15,142 bases of DNA from Bacilli bacterium. GTDB lineage: Bacteria; Bacillota_I; Bacilli_A; RF39; UBA660. The translations under genes and the position numbers were made by a program. This document shows, piece by piece, positions 6,369 through 13,999 of the stretch. The notes under the pieces are model-generated. The model had not been told where the DNA came from, made no database searches, and saw only the letters and a list, made by a program, of their open reading frames with translations. Within the stretch, counting starts at the first letter, position 1, and every line of letters begins with the position of its first letter. The stretch lies in assembly GCA_024683115.1 (NCBI GenBank), contig JAIKYM010000125.1:1-15142 (forward strand), given 5' to 3'.

Positions 6369-7737
6369 ATTTTCTTCCTTTTCCTTCAGAAGTTTGAACA
6401 TATTCAAAGTCTCGATTAACTTGCATTTGAAGACTCATAACTTTATCTGGGCCAAGAACTATTACATATTCATCATTAATTCCATCGATTGCTTGACTTG
6501 GATCTAGATGTTTAAGTACTTCTTCAACATATATGTTATCATTTGCATCTCTTATTGCTTTTTTTCTAATTAGATTTAAAGTTGTATCGTAATCAAGATT
6601 AAGGATTTCTGGTACTGACATATTCATCTCATCAGATAGTTCACGTAACATTCTATTTACATGTGTTTCACCATTGTTATATGCTTGAATAGTCCATAAT
6701 ACGTTTGGATAATACTTATTACCATATATTTGTAATATAATTGAACATACTGCTAAATTAGTAAATTCATTATTTAAATCATCTTTAGTAATAACCATTA
6801 CATCTGGACGATTTGCAAATCTTTGTATATCATTAGTGAATACTATTTTATCGTAACTACCTGTTTCAACATTATAAATGTCATATATTAAATTAGGATT
6901 ATTCCAGAATCTCCATTCAAATTGAACAAGATTAGTTCCATATCTATTATTATCTCCACCTGATGTTTCTTGAGATACTATATCTTTTAATAATCCAACA
7001 CTAATACCTCTCCTTGAAGAAACTCTTTCAATAGTACTCATATGTGTATCTAGATTAGCAGTAATACCAGGATCAACAACACCTTGTATATCTCGTGCTA
7101 TAGTAATACCTTCCATATAACTATCAACTACATCAGTTGAACCTTCAATTGATTGGCTTAGATTAGTTAAAACTGGAGTTTGAGTAGTGCTAGGATATTC
7201 TGTAGTAACTATATGATCAGTTGTTTCTATTACAACTTGATTTTCTTCCTCATCATCAACTATAGGTACACCTTGAATTGCTGTTTCAACACTTATTGTT
7301 GGAGTAGTCTTTTCATGTCCTTCAATAAATGGTTCATCAATTTCTTGTCCACAAGCCTTACATAGTAATGCTATTACAAGAGTAGATGCAGCTACAACAC
7401 CACCTACTGTAGGTGTACGTCTACTTATTTCTCTTTGTTCCATTTCGATTCTACTATGGCTTGATTGTAATTCACGTATAGCTTCTAATGTTCTTTGATA
7501 ATCTTTGATTTTAATAACAAAATCTCTTTTTTTACTTATTAATATAATATCTTCTTTAGTAGTATCATATTTAGCAATAGGTATTGTTCTGATTCTTTTA
7601 TAATAGTCATTTAAATCAACACGATCTAATAATTTTAATAACTCTATTTCACTTACTCTTGTATTTGGAAGATAACTGCGCATTTTAGTGCATTTAAGTT
7701 CATTATTTTCGTCTAATCTTATTGTGTATTTAATCAT
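6367..7737 (-). CDS. Single-pass membrane protein with lysozyme/SLT-like outer domain
   Basis: A 456-aa protein in three parts. Residues 1-108 are a charged cytoplasmic region of no recognised family. Residues 110-128 form one membrane helix, preceded by Arg107-Arg108, which predicts an inside N-terminus. After a Thr/Ser/Asp/Glu-rich linker (131-230), residues 235-365 resemble a lytic transglycosylase/lysozyme fold: SQET with candidate catalytic Glu257, Y-G-T-N-L-V-Q at 266-271, and AYNNGETHV (352-360), similar to the SLT AYNxG motif. The likely role is cleavage or remodelling of peptidoglycan outside the membrane, by inference. The C-terminal 90 residues are unassigned. Its start overlaps the stop of the 66-aa gene (ATGA), with a purine-rich GAAGG upstream. 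No lipobox is seen. Confidence 0.7.
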   Translation of the reverse strand: MIKYTIRLDENNELKCTKMRSYLPNTRVSEIELLKLLDRVDLNDYYKRIRTIPIAKYDTTKEDIILISKKRDFVIKIKDYQRTLEAIRELQSSHSRIEMEQREISRRTPTVGGVVAASTLVIALLCKACGQEIDEPFIEGHEKTTPTISVETAIQGVPIVDDEEENQVVIETTDHIVTTEYPSTTQTPVLTNLSQSIEGSTDVVDSYMEGITIARDIQGVVDPGITANLDTHMSTIERVSSRRGISVGLLKDIVSQETSGGDNNRYGTNLVQFEWRFWNNPNLIYDIYNVETGSYDKIVFTNDIQRFANRPDVMVITKDDLNNEFTNLAVCSIILQIYGNKYYPNVLWTIQAYNNGETHVNRMLRELSDEMNMSVPEILNLDYDTTLNLIRKKAIRDANDNIYVEEVLKHLDPSQAIDGINDEYVIVLGPDKVMSLQMQVNRDFEYVQTSEGKGRK

Positions 7738-7934
7738 AATGCCATCGCCTTCTTTACGTCTTCAAAAGTTTGTTCATCAATTTCTAAGAAGTTGATGTCT
7801 TTTTCATTTATGATAAATTCATTAATGTAGATAGTCTTTTTATCTTTGTATGCAACATAGTTTTTTCCATTGTAGTGAATTGAATTAATAAACTCGTAAG
7901 ATTTGTCACCTATTTTGATTTCAAATAGTTTCAT
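7734..7934 (-). CDS. Small DUF1292-like protein (66 aa)
   Basis: A 66-aa soluble protein. The pattern FEI..GDKSYEF, then HYNGKNYVAYKD, then a closing LEIDEQTFEDV resembles the small DUF1292 family of Firmicutes, whose function is unknown; the match is by eye. It has a clear extended -10 promoter, a GAGATGAT ribosome site 4 nt before ATG, and ends on TGA. That TGA overlaps the ATG of the membrane gene by the 4-bp ATGA arrangement, so the two are very probably co-translated. The TGA stop supports the standard genetic code. It may regulate or bind the cytoplasmic part of its partner, which is inference from coupling only. Confidence 0.72.
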   Translation of the reverse strand: MKLFEIKIGDKSYEFINSIHYNGKNYVAYKDKKTIYINEFIINEKDINFLEIDEQTFEDVKKAMAL

Positions 7935-7959
7935 TTATATCATCTCTATTCTATTACAC

Positions 7960-7988
7960 ATTATATCAAATAATATTCACTCACGCAA
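7960..7988 (-). promoter_or_regulatory. Promoter of the minus-strand pair
   Basis: Read on the minus strand: -35 TTGCGT (7988-7983), 17-bp spacer, extended -10 TGATATAAT ending with TATAAT at 7965-7960. The start codon is 25 nt further. It overlaps the -35 region of the divergent asnB promoter. Confidence 0.65.
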
Positions 7989-8018
7989 ATTAGATATGAT
8001 ATAATTTGTATAGGTGAT
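7976..8018 (+). promoter_or_regulatory. asnB promoter and RBS
   Basis: TTCACT (7976-7981) is a moderate -35. With an 18-bp spacer comes the extended -10 TGATATAAT (7997-8005). GGTGAT (8013-8018) is 4 nt before the ATG at 8023, 17 nt after the -10. The two divergent promoters share about 10 bp, so they may interfere with each other. Confidence 0.72.
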
Positions 8019-8022
8019 GACT

Positions 8023-9840
8023 ATGTGTGGAATAGCTGGAAGTATAGACTTACACGACAACAAAAAAGATATAATTAAGGACATGTGCGATAGAATTGCT
8101 CATCGTGGACCAGATGGAAAAGGTTATTATACAGATGATTATATTGCACTAGGACATAGAAGATTATCTATCATAGATTTAAAAGGCGGATCTCAACCTA
8201 TGTATTCTAATGATGATAGATATGTAATAGTTTTTAATGGTGAAATATATAATTATCAAGATCTTAAGAAAGAATTAGATTATGATTTTAAAACTACTTG
8301 TGATACAGAAGTATTAATTGCAGGATATATTAAATGGGGTAAAGATATGTTATCTCATTTAAGAGGTATGTTTGCTTTTGCTTTATATGATAAGAAGGAA
8401 AAAGAATTATTTTGTGCAAGAGATCACTTTGGTATTAAACCATTTTATTATTACAATGATAATAACTGTTTTATCTTTGCATCTGAAATTAAAGCATTCT
8501 TAGATCATCCTGATTTTATAAAAGAGTTTAATGAAGATATCTTACCTAATTATTTAAGATTCTCATTTACTCCTACAGAAGAAACTTTCTTTAAAGGAGT
8601 ATATAGATTAGATGCAGGTTGTTATTTAACTTATAAAAAGGGTAAATTAAAAATAGAAAGATATTATAGACCAACTTTTGATCCAACTAAAAAAGATTAT
8701 GATGAAACTGTTAAAGAAATAGCTAAGACTATGGAAGAATCTGTTAAATATCATATGATAGCAGATGTAGAAGTAGGATCTTTCTTATCATCTGGTGTTG
8801 ATTCATCTTATTTAGTATCATTAGCTAAACCAAATAAAACTTATACAGCTGCATATAAAATAGCTAAATATGATGAAACATTTTATACAGAAGATTTAGC
8901 TAGTAAGTTAGGTATAACAAATAAAAAGAGAATGATAGATAAAGATGAATACATGGATTCAATAAAGAAGATTATGTATCATATGGATGAACCATCTAGT
9001 GATCCAGCTATCGAGTCTTTATACTTTGTAGCTAACTTAGCTTCTAAAGATGTTAAGGTTGTATTATCAGGTGAAGGTGCTGATGAATTCTTTGGTGGAT
9101 ATAACACTTATAAGACTGCGTTACCTTCAACATATAAGAAAATACCATTCTTCTTAAGAAACATTGCTGCTAAAGTTGGTGGATTATTTCCAGAGATGAG
9201 AGGTATTAATTATATAGTTAGATATGGTACTAAACTTGAAGATAGATATGTAGGAGTTAATCCAATCTGGGAAGAAAGAGAAATTAAAAAGATAATTAAG
9301 AAGAAACAAAAGATAGCTAATAAAGATATAACTAAACCTATCTTTGAAATATATAAAGATCAAAATGAATTAAATAAAATGCAAGGAGTAGATTTATACT
9401 TCTGGTTTATGAAAGATATACTTCAAAAAGGCGATCGTATGACTATGGCTAACTCAATAGAAGGAAGAGTTCCTTTTACTGATATTGAAGTATTTAATGT
9501 AGCATCTAAGTTACCTATGGAATATAAAGTAACTAAAACTAATACTAAAGTAGCTATGAGAGATGCATCTAAGAGTGTAATACCTACTAGTGCATCAGAC
9601 AAGAAGAAATTAGGCTTCCCTGTACCAATTAGAGATTGGATTAGAGATGAAGATGTATACAGTAAGATTGAAGCATCATTTAAGACTGAAATAGCTAATA
9701 CATATTTCAATACAGATAAATTATTAAAAATGTTAAATGATCATATTAGTAAGAAACATGATAACTATCGTAAGGTATGGAGTATCTACTGCTTTATTCA
9801 ATGGTATGATGTCTTTTTTAATAAGAATGGAGAATATTAA
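8023..9840 (+). CDS. asnB: Glutamine-hydrolysing asparagine synthetase
   Basis: A 605-aa enzyme making asparagine from aspartate, glutamine and ATP. The N-terminal class II glutaminase domain begins MCGIAG, so Cys2 becomes the nucleophile once Met is removed; this fixes the start at ATG 8023 rather than the upstream GTG or ATG in the ribosome site. Further motifs are RGPDG near 28-32, NGEIYNY at 72-78 and DTE at 94-96. The synthetase domain has the ATP-pyrophosphatase loop SSGVDSS (256-262), LSGEGADEFFGGY and a GDRMTMANSIEGRVPF block. Length and motifs are complete. It is a stand-alone unit with its own promoter and a terminator that includes its stop codon. Confidence 0.96.
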   Translation: MCGIAGSIDLHDNKKDIIKDMCDRIAHRGPDGKGYYTDDYIALGHRRLSIIDLKGGSQPMYSNDDRYVIVFNGEIYNYQDLKKELDYDFKTTCDTEVLIAGYIKWGKDMLSHLRGMFAFALYDKKEKELFCARDHFGIKPFYYYNDNNCFIFASEIKAFLDHPDFIKEFNEDILPNYLRFSFTPTEETFFKGVYRLDAGCYLTYKKGKLKIERYYRPTFDPTKKDYDETVKEIAKTMEESVKYHMIADVEVGSFLSSGVDSSYLVSLAKPNKTYTAAYKIAKYDETFYTEDLASKLGITNKKRMIDKDEYMDSIKKIMYHMDEPSSDPAIESLYFVANLASKDVKVVLSGEGADEFFGGYNTYKTALPSTYKKIPFFLRNIAAKVGGLFPEMRGINYIVRYGTKLEDRYVGVNPIWEEREIKKIIKKKQKIANKDITKPIFEIYKDQNELNKMQGVDLYFWFMKDILQKGDRMTMANSIEGRVPFTDIEVFNVASKLPMEYKVTKTNTKVAMRDASKSVIPTSASDKKKLGFPVPIRDWIRDEDVYSKIEASFKTEIANTYFNTDKLLKMLNDHISKKHDNYRKVWSIYCFIQWYDVFFNKNGEY

Positions 9841-9854
9841 TCCATTCTTTTTAT
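9823..9854 (+). terminator. Intrinsic terminator at the end of asnB
   Basis: AAGAATGGA (9823-9831) pairs perfectly with TCCATTCTT (9841-9849) across a 9-nt loop holding the stop codon; a T-rich run follows. The upstream arm lies in the last coding codons. Confidence 0.8.
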
Positions 9855-9898
9855 TTACATTGATTTTTTTTATTTATTATATTAAAGATTAATATATA

Positions 9899-9925
9899 TG
9901 ATAAAATAATAATGAGGATAAGTGG
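9899..9925 (+). promoter_or_regulatory. Promoter and RBS of the acyltransferase gene
   Basis: Extended -10 TGATAAAAT (9899-9907), with no recognisable -35. AAGTGG (9920-9925) lies 5 nt before ATG 9931, 23 nt after the -10; a GAGG at 9914-9917 is too far for normal use. Confidence 0.55.
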
Positions 9926-9930
9926 TATAT

Positions 9931-10920
9931 ATGGCTAATGATGCATTTGCTTATAAACGATTATTTGAACTTAAAAAAATGTCTCTAGAAGAATTATCAT
10001 CTTATTATAGACAACTACGTAGTTATGAACATGATACTGGTAAACCACTTAAATCGAGTACGATTAAAAGAAAGATATATTTTTTAACTAAATTAATTTT
10101 AAAAATAGATAGATTATTAAGTGGTAGAAAACTTATATTATTTGATGATAAAAGAGAAAATAATACAGACAAAGGAAAAGTATATGCTTCTTCTCATGTA
10201 GGTAGATATGATATTGAATCAGCTATGGAAGCAATAGGTGAACAAGCTTATTTTGTAATGGGTGATCCCGAAGAAACATATAGAAACTTTGAAGGATTCT
10301 TCCTTGATCGTTTTTATGGAAGAATATGTTTAGATACAGGTTATAACATATTTGAAATATTTAGAAAGCATCATCAAGGTATTCCTTTGTCAGAACTTGA
10401 ACAAACTCTTTATGATGAATATAAAAAAGATAGACATTTATGTGAAGTTGTTTGTACTAGAAGAGTAGCTCAAAAAGATAATTTATTAATATATCCAGAA
10501 GGAGCTTGGAATGTTACTCCTAATATTACTCAAAACTTATTCCCTGGTGCAGCTAAGATTGCAGTCAATGGTAATGGTGTAATAGTACCTGTAGGTATAT
10601 TAAGAGATGGTAAGAAGTATTCTGTTAATATAGGTAAAGAAATGGATATTACAGGAGCAACTGAAAGTGATGTTAAAGATATAACTAAAGAATTAAAAGA
10701 AAACATGAGTTCTTTAGTTTATGAAATGGTTTTTGCTGGAGATAAAGTGGTAGAAAGATCTTCTTTAAGTACTCCAGAAGAAAATGAACAAGCTTTCATT
10801 GATGATATAATGGCTGAAACTGAAAATGGATATACATTAGATGTAATTGAAAAATCAAGATTCCACGATAAAGATTATTATGATAATATTGGTGAATCTA
10901 CACATAAAAAAGGACTTTAG
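9931..10920 (+). CDS. PlsC-like glycerolipid acyltransferase
   Basis: A 329-aa protein of the lysophospholipid acyltransferase (LPLAT/PlsC) superfamily. The catalytic HX4D motif is in SSHVGRYD (His89, Asp94). The glycerolipid-binding motif III appears as LLIYPEGAWNV (Glu190), and motif IV as IVPVGI (218-223). The usual motif III is FPEGTRS, so Ala-Trp-Asn in place of Thr-Arg-Ser is unusual. An insert of about 90 residues between motifs I and III (a Cys-containing, charged region) and a 75-aa charged C-terminal tail are larger than in standard PlsC. No strong membrane helix is seen. The acyl acceptor cannot be told from sequence. ATG 9931 is chosen over the GTG at 9922, which lies in the ribosome site. 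Confidence 0.8.
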   Translation: MANDAFAYKRLFELKKMSLEELSSYYRQLRSYEHDTGKPLKSSTIKRKIYFLTKLILKIDRLLSGRKLILFDDKRENNTDKGKVYASSHVGRYDIESAMEAIGEQAYFVMGDPEETYRNFEGFFLDRFYGRICLDTGYNIFEIFRKHHQGIPLSELEQTLYDEYKKDRHLCEVVCTRRVAQKDNLLIYPEGAWNVTPNITQNLFPGAAKIAVNGNGVIVPVGILRDGKKYSVNIGKEMDITGATESDVKDITKELKENMSSLVYEMVFAGDKVVERSSLSTPEENEQAFIDDIMAETENGYTLDVIEKSRFHDKDYYDNIGESTHKKGL

Positions 10921-10936
10921 TTTTAGAGTCCTTTTT
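10907..10936 (+). terminator. Terminator at the end of the acyltransferase gene
   Basis: AAAAAGGACT (10907-10916) pairs with AGTCCTTTTT (10927-10936) across a 10-nt loop that holds the stop codon. The last T of its run is the first T of the next gene's TGTTATAAT box. Confidence 0.85.
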
Positions 10937-10965
10937 GTTATAATTAATTATAATTAGGAAGTGGT
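10936..10965 (+). promoter_or_regulatory. Promoter and RBS of the hybrid kinase gene
   Basis: Extended -10 TGTTATAAT (10936-10944), a second TATAAT at 10949-10954, and GGAAGTGGT (10957-10965) 3 nt before ATG. The -10 to start distance is 24 nt, the same as for xfp. No -35 is seen; its place is taken by the preceding terminator stem. Confidence 0.65.
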
Positions 10966-10968
10966 CTT

Positions 10969-12792
10969 ATGAGTGGTATATGGTTGCCAGCAGGTGCACT
11001 TGTACTTGCTATTTATTTGGTAATTTTATTCTTTATGAGAGGTTCCGTAAAAAACTATGAAACCAAGATATATGCCAAGTTAATAATCTTAAACTTAATT
11101 TATAATATATTTGGTGTAGCTATATATTTATTTGCTATGTTGGTAGGACATTTATATTTTACTGGTGTCTTACAATCGTTTTATCTGATTATGATGGACC
11201 TTCAAATACTATTCTTGCTTAAATATGTTATTGAATTAAATAGATTTAGTCCTAAGGCAAATAAGATAATGAATAATATATTTAATGTAATAACTATAAT
11301 AATAGTTTTATTCATATTAGCACTACCTATGGATACTATTATAGAAGGTGAAACAGTAGACTTAAATGGACCTGCTTACTATGCGGCTATGGTTGAATTG
11401 ATATTATACTTTATATTAATTGTATTCTTTTGTATCTTATTCTTCTATAGAAGAAAGAATGAAAAGAATAAATTATTACCATTTTTATCATTGTTTGTAT
11501 TCTTTATTATTGCATTGATATTACGTAATTATTATCCTGAAGTAATTACAGAAACTTTTATTTTCACATTAAGTTATTTAATCATGTTCCATACAATTGA
11601 GAATCCTGATGTTAGAATAATAACTCAATTACAATTAGCTAAAGATCAAGCAGAAAGAGCTAACCATGCGAAGTCTGATTTCTTATCTTCTATGTCACAT
11701 GAAATAAGAACACCACTTAATGCTATTGTAGGTTTATCTGAGGATAATTTAAGTTATAAAGATCAAATGCCTAGAGAAGTATATGAAAACTCTCAAGATA
11801 TCATGAATGCTTCAAATACATTACTTGAAATAATTGGTAATATCTTAGATATCAATAAGATTGAAGCTAATAAGATGGAAATTGTTGATGCACCTTATAA
11901 TTTTAGAAATGAAATTGAAAAGATGTGTAAGATTACTCAAACTCGTATAGGTGATAAAAACGTGACATTTAATTTAGATATATCTCAAGATATTCCATTT
12001 GAATTAATTGGGGATAAGATAAAAGTTAAAGAAGTAATAAATAATCTTTTAACTAACTCAATTAAATATACAGAAGAAGGAAGTATTAATTTATCTATTA
12101 AATGTATTAATAACAATAATGTTTGTAAGTTAATTATATCTTGTAAGGATACTGGTAAAGGTATTAAAGCAGAAAATATTAATAGATTATTTAATAAGTT
12201 TGATAGATTAGATGTTGAAAGAAATACAACAACTGAAGGTACTGGTTTAGGATTAGCTATTACTAAATCATTAGTTGAGATGATGGGTGGTAATATTAAT
12301 GTTCAATCTCAATTTGGTGAAGGTTCAATGTTTGTTGTAACATTGCCACAAAGAATTAGCAGATTAGATTCAAATGGAGTTCAAGTAGAAGCATCTCCAA
12401 CGTTCAACTTAGAAGCATTAAGAGGTATGAGAGTATTAATTGTTGATGATAATGAAATAAATATTAAAGTAGCTAAGAAATCACTTAAGGATTTAGATTT
12501 AATTATTGATTCATGTGAAAGTGGAGAAGAATGTCTAAGGAAAGTAGTACATGGATATGAATATGATTTAATTCTTATGGATATCATGATGCCATATATG
12601 TCGGGTGAAACTACAATGGCAAAACTAAAAGAGAATCCTGACTTCCATATACCAACTATTGCTTTAACTGCAGATGCAATATCAGGAGCAAAAGAAAAAT
12701 ATATGGAAGATGGTTTTGTAGATTATATTCCTAAACCATTCTCAAGAGAACAAATCTTAGAAAAACTAACAAGTATATTTAGTAATAAATAA
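10969..12792 (+). CDS. Hybrid sensor histidine kinase / receiver
   Basis: A 607-aa membrane hybrid kinase. About six or seven hydrophobic segments fill residues 5-210 (for instance 8-23, 36-58, 66-87, 104-120, 140-160, 168-186, 195-209), a 7TM-like sensor with almost no outer domain. A short coiled linker (217-237) leads to the HisKA domain with SHEIRTP, phospho-acceptor His244. The ATPase domain has [14 protein letters not shown] (358-371), DTGKGI (394-399) and GTGLGLAI (424-431). The C-terminal receiver (487-605) keeps Asp493/Asp494, phospho-acceptor Asp538, Thr567 and Lys589. All catalytic residues are intact. No response regulator or Hpt protein lies beside it, so its output is unknown. 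The start follows GGAAGTGGT by 3 nt. Confidence 0.92.
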   Translation: MSGIWLPAGALVLAIYLVILFFMRGSVKNYETKIYAKLIILNLIYNIFGVAIYLFAMLVGHLYFTGVLQSFYLIMMDLQILFLLKYVIELNRFSPKANKIMNNIFNVITIIIVLFILALPMDTIIEGETVDLNGPAYYAAMVELILYFILIVFFCILFFYRRKNEKNKLLPFLSLFVFFIIALILRNYYPEVITETFIFTLSYLIMFHTIENPDVRIITQLQLAKDQAERANHAKSDFLSSMSHEIRTPLNAIVGLSEDNLSYKDQMPREVYENSQDIMNASNTLLEIIGNILDINKIEANKMEIVDAPYNFRNEIEKMCKITQTRIGDKNVTFNLDISQDIPFELIGDKIKVKEVINNLLTNSIKYTEEGSINLSIKCINNNNVCKLIISCKDTGKGIKAENINRLFNKFDRLDVERNTTTEGTGLGLAITKSLVEMMGGNINVQSQFGEGSMFVVTLPQRISRLDSNGVQVEASPTFNLEALRGMRVLIVDDNEINIKVAKKSLKDLDLIIDSCESGEECLRKVVHGYEYDLILMDIMMPYMSGETTMAKLKENPDFHIPTIALTADAISGAKEKYMEDGFVDYIPKPFSREQILEKLTSIFSNK

Positions 12793-12821
12793 AAGATATT
12801 GTATAACCAATATCTTTTTTA
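12791..12821 (+). terminator. Intrinsic terminator after the hybrid kinase gene
   Basis: AAAAGATATTG (12791-12801) pairs perfectly with CAATATCTTTT (12808-12818) across TATAAC, then more T. It starts inside the stop codon. Confidence 0.88.
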
Positions 12822-12865
12822 ATATGTAAATAAATAATCAGGAATATACAATATTATTTCCGATT

Positions 12866-12888
12866 GTTATATAATTATAATAGGTGAT
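12866..12888 (+). promoter_or_regulatory. Promoter and RBS of the coiled-coil gene
   Basis: Two adjoining TATAAT boxes (12870-12875, 12876-12881) and GGTGAT (12883-12888) lie 5 nt before ATG 12894. No clear -35. The 12841-12860 stretch has an imperfect inverted repeat (GGAATA against TATTTCC), too weak to name an operator. Confidence 0.5.
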
Positions 12889-12893
12889 ATCGG

Positions 12894-13964
12894 ATGCCAA
12901 AAACTATGAGTGCAAAACAAAGAGAAGAACTAGCTAAAAAGAGACAACAAATGCTTGCTGATGCTCTTTCTAAACGAACTAATACTTTAAATAATACATC
13001 TTATGCTGATAAAGTCCATGAAGAAGTAAGACAGGTAGAACAAACAGTAAAAGAACAAGATGAACAACTAAAAGAAGTATTAAATGGTGAAGATGCTAGA
13101 ACAGTAAACAATTATGGTCTAAACTATTTACATTCAATTATGGATAAAGATGCTCAAAAAGCTGAAAAAGAAGCTGCTCTTAAAGCTGGTAATGACTTTT
13201 TAAATCAAATACAAGAAAAAAAAGAAGATGAACACGAAGCAGCTGTCAAAGCTGGTGAAGAATATTTTAAAAAAATTCAAGAGCAAAAAGAGAGAGAACA
13301 AGAAGAGATAAGAAAAGAAAAAGAAGAATCTGCTCGTCGAATGGTAGAAATGACAAGAAATATATTTTTACCAAGCTTTAATGAAAAAATGGAAAAATTT
13401 AGTCAAGAATATGATACATTACAAAAAATTCTTGAAAACGTTAATTTTTATGACGAGAATACATTATTTGAAGTTAAATCTTCTACAAATAGTACTTTAG
13501 GTAGATATAATAGAAATCTTAGTTCTGATTATTTCAAAGATGTACCTGAATTTGATGCTCAATACAAGAATATAATTAATGAATGTATTAAAATAGTTGG
13601 AGAAATTGATAAAAAAGCATCAGATAAGCTATATGCAATAGTTATTGAAGACTTACAACGTGGTTTAAATCAGCTTGATAATTTCTTTATGGTTGTAAAA
13701 GAACGAAATGGTATTTCTTATGAGGGTGCTTTAAAGAATATGACAACGGTTGATAATAGTATTCAAAATCACAAAAACAAAATTGATAAGTTTATGCAAG
13801 TTTTATCACCAGAGCAAGCTTTAGAGGTAAATAGATTAGGAAATGAAATAATAAATCGCTTTTTGTTAATGAAAAAATATTCTATTGAAAGTATAAATGC
13901 ACATAATCAACAACAAGGTATTGGTGATGAAGGTGAACAACAACAAGGCGGAAGAAAGATATAA
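12894..13964 (+). CDS. Unrecognised coiled-coil protein (356 aa)
   Basis: Not recognised. A soluble, highly charged protein with no signal peptide or membrane helix. Residues 5-66 are helical and rich in Lys, Gln and Glu. Residues 93-136 hold two 22-residue tandem repeats with the pattern E-A-A-[LV]-K-A-G, then an aromatic pair, I-Q-E and a charged end, running on into a Glu/Lys coiled coil to about 150. Residues 155-335 look like a separate helical domain. The tail is Gln/Gly rich with two QQQG stretches. Arg codons include several CGA, which neighbours seldom use, a weak hint of a different history. It is its own unit, with TATAAT-GGTGAT at the start and the pheS promoter starting right after its stop. 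A structural or scaffold role would be inference. Confidence 0.75.
   Translation: MPKTMSAKQREELAKKRQQMLADALSKRTNTLNNTSYADKVHEEVRQVEQTVKEQDEQLKEVLNGEDARTVNNYGLNYLHSIMDKDAQKAEKEAALKAGNDFLNQIQEKKEDEHEAAVKAGEEYFKKIQEQKEREQEEIRKEKEESARRMVEMTRNIFLPSFNEKMEKFSQEYDTLQKILENVNFYDENTLFEVKSSTNSTLGRYNRNLSSDYFKDVPEFDAQYKNIINECIKIVGEIDKKASDKLYAIVIEDLQRGLNQLDNFFMVVKERNGISYEGALKNMTTVDNSIQNHKNKIDKFMQVLSPEQALEVNRLGNEIINRFLLMKKYSIESINAHNQQQGIGDEGEQQQGGRKI
13170..13301 (+). repeat. 22-residue tandem repeat, two copies, inside the coiled-coil gene
   Basis: Copies at 13170-13235 and 13236-13301 encode residues 93-114 and 115-136. Both start EAA[LV]KAG and carry I-Q-E at the same place. The DNA copies have diverged more than the protein, which suggests an old duplication kept for structure. 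Confidence 0.75.
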
Positions 13965-13993
13965 TTGACTAAATTACATAAATATACTAAAAT
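13965..13993 (+). promoter_or_regulatory. pheS promoter
   Basis: -35 TTGACT (13965-13970), exactly 17 bp, then -10 TAAAAT (13988-13993). It is the best -35 in the window and starts one base after the preceding stop codon. Transcription should begin near 14000, at the start of the T-box leader. Unlike most others here it has no TG extension. Confidence 0.82.
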
Positions 13994-13999
13994 ACTTGT

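Noticed and set aside
7348..7368. Cysteines at the membrane helix end of the 456-aa protein as a lipobox
   Set aside because: The residues before each Cys do not fit the lipobox and the helix is internal, after 108 residues.
7734..7737. Possible use of TGA for Trp (code 4), suggested by the Mollicutes-like 5S
   Set aside because: All genes read full length with TGG as Trp and no internal TGA, and the 66-aa gene ends on TGA within ATGA.
12841..12860. Inverted repeat before the coiled-coil gene as an operator
   Set aside because: The arms need a bulge and pair over only about six AT-rich positions, which is expected by chance here.
13170..13301. CRISPR-like repeat array
   Set aside because: There are only two coding copies with no spacers; it is a protein repeat.
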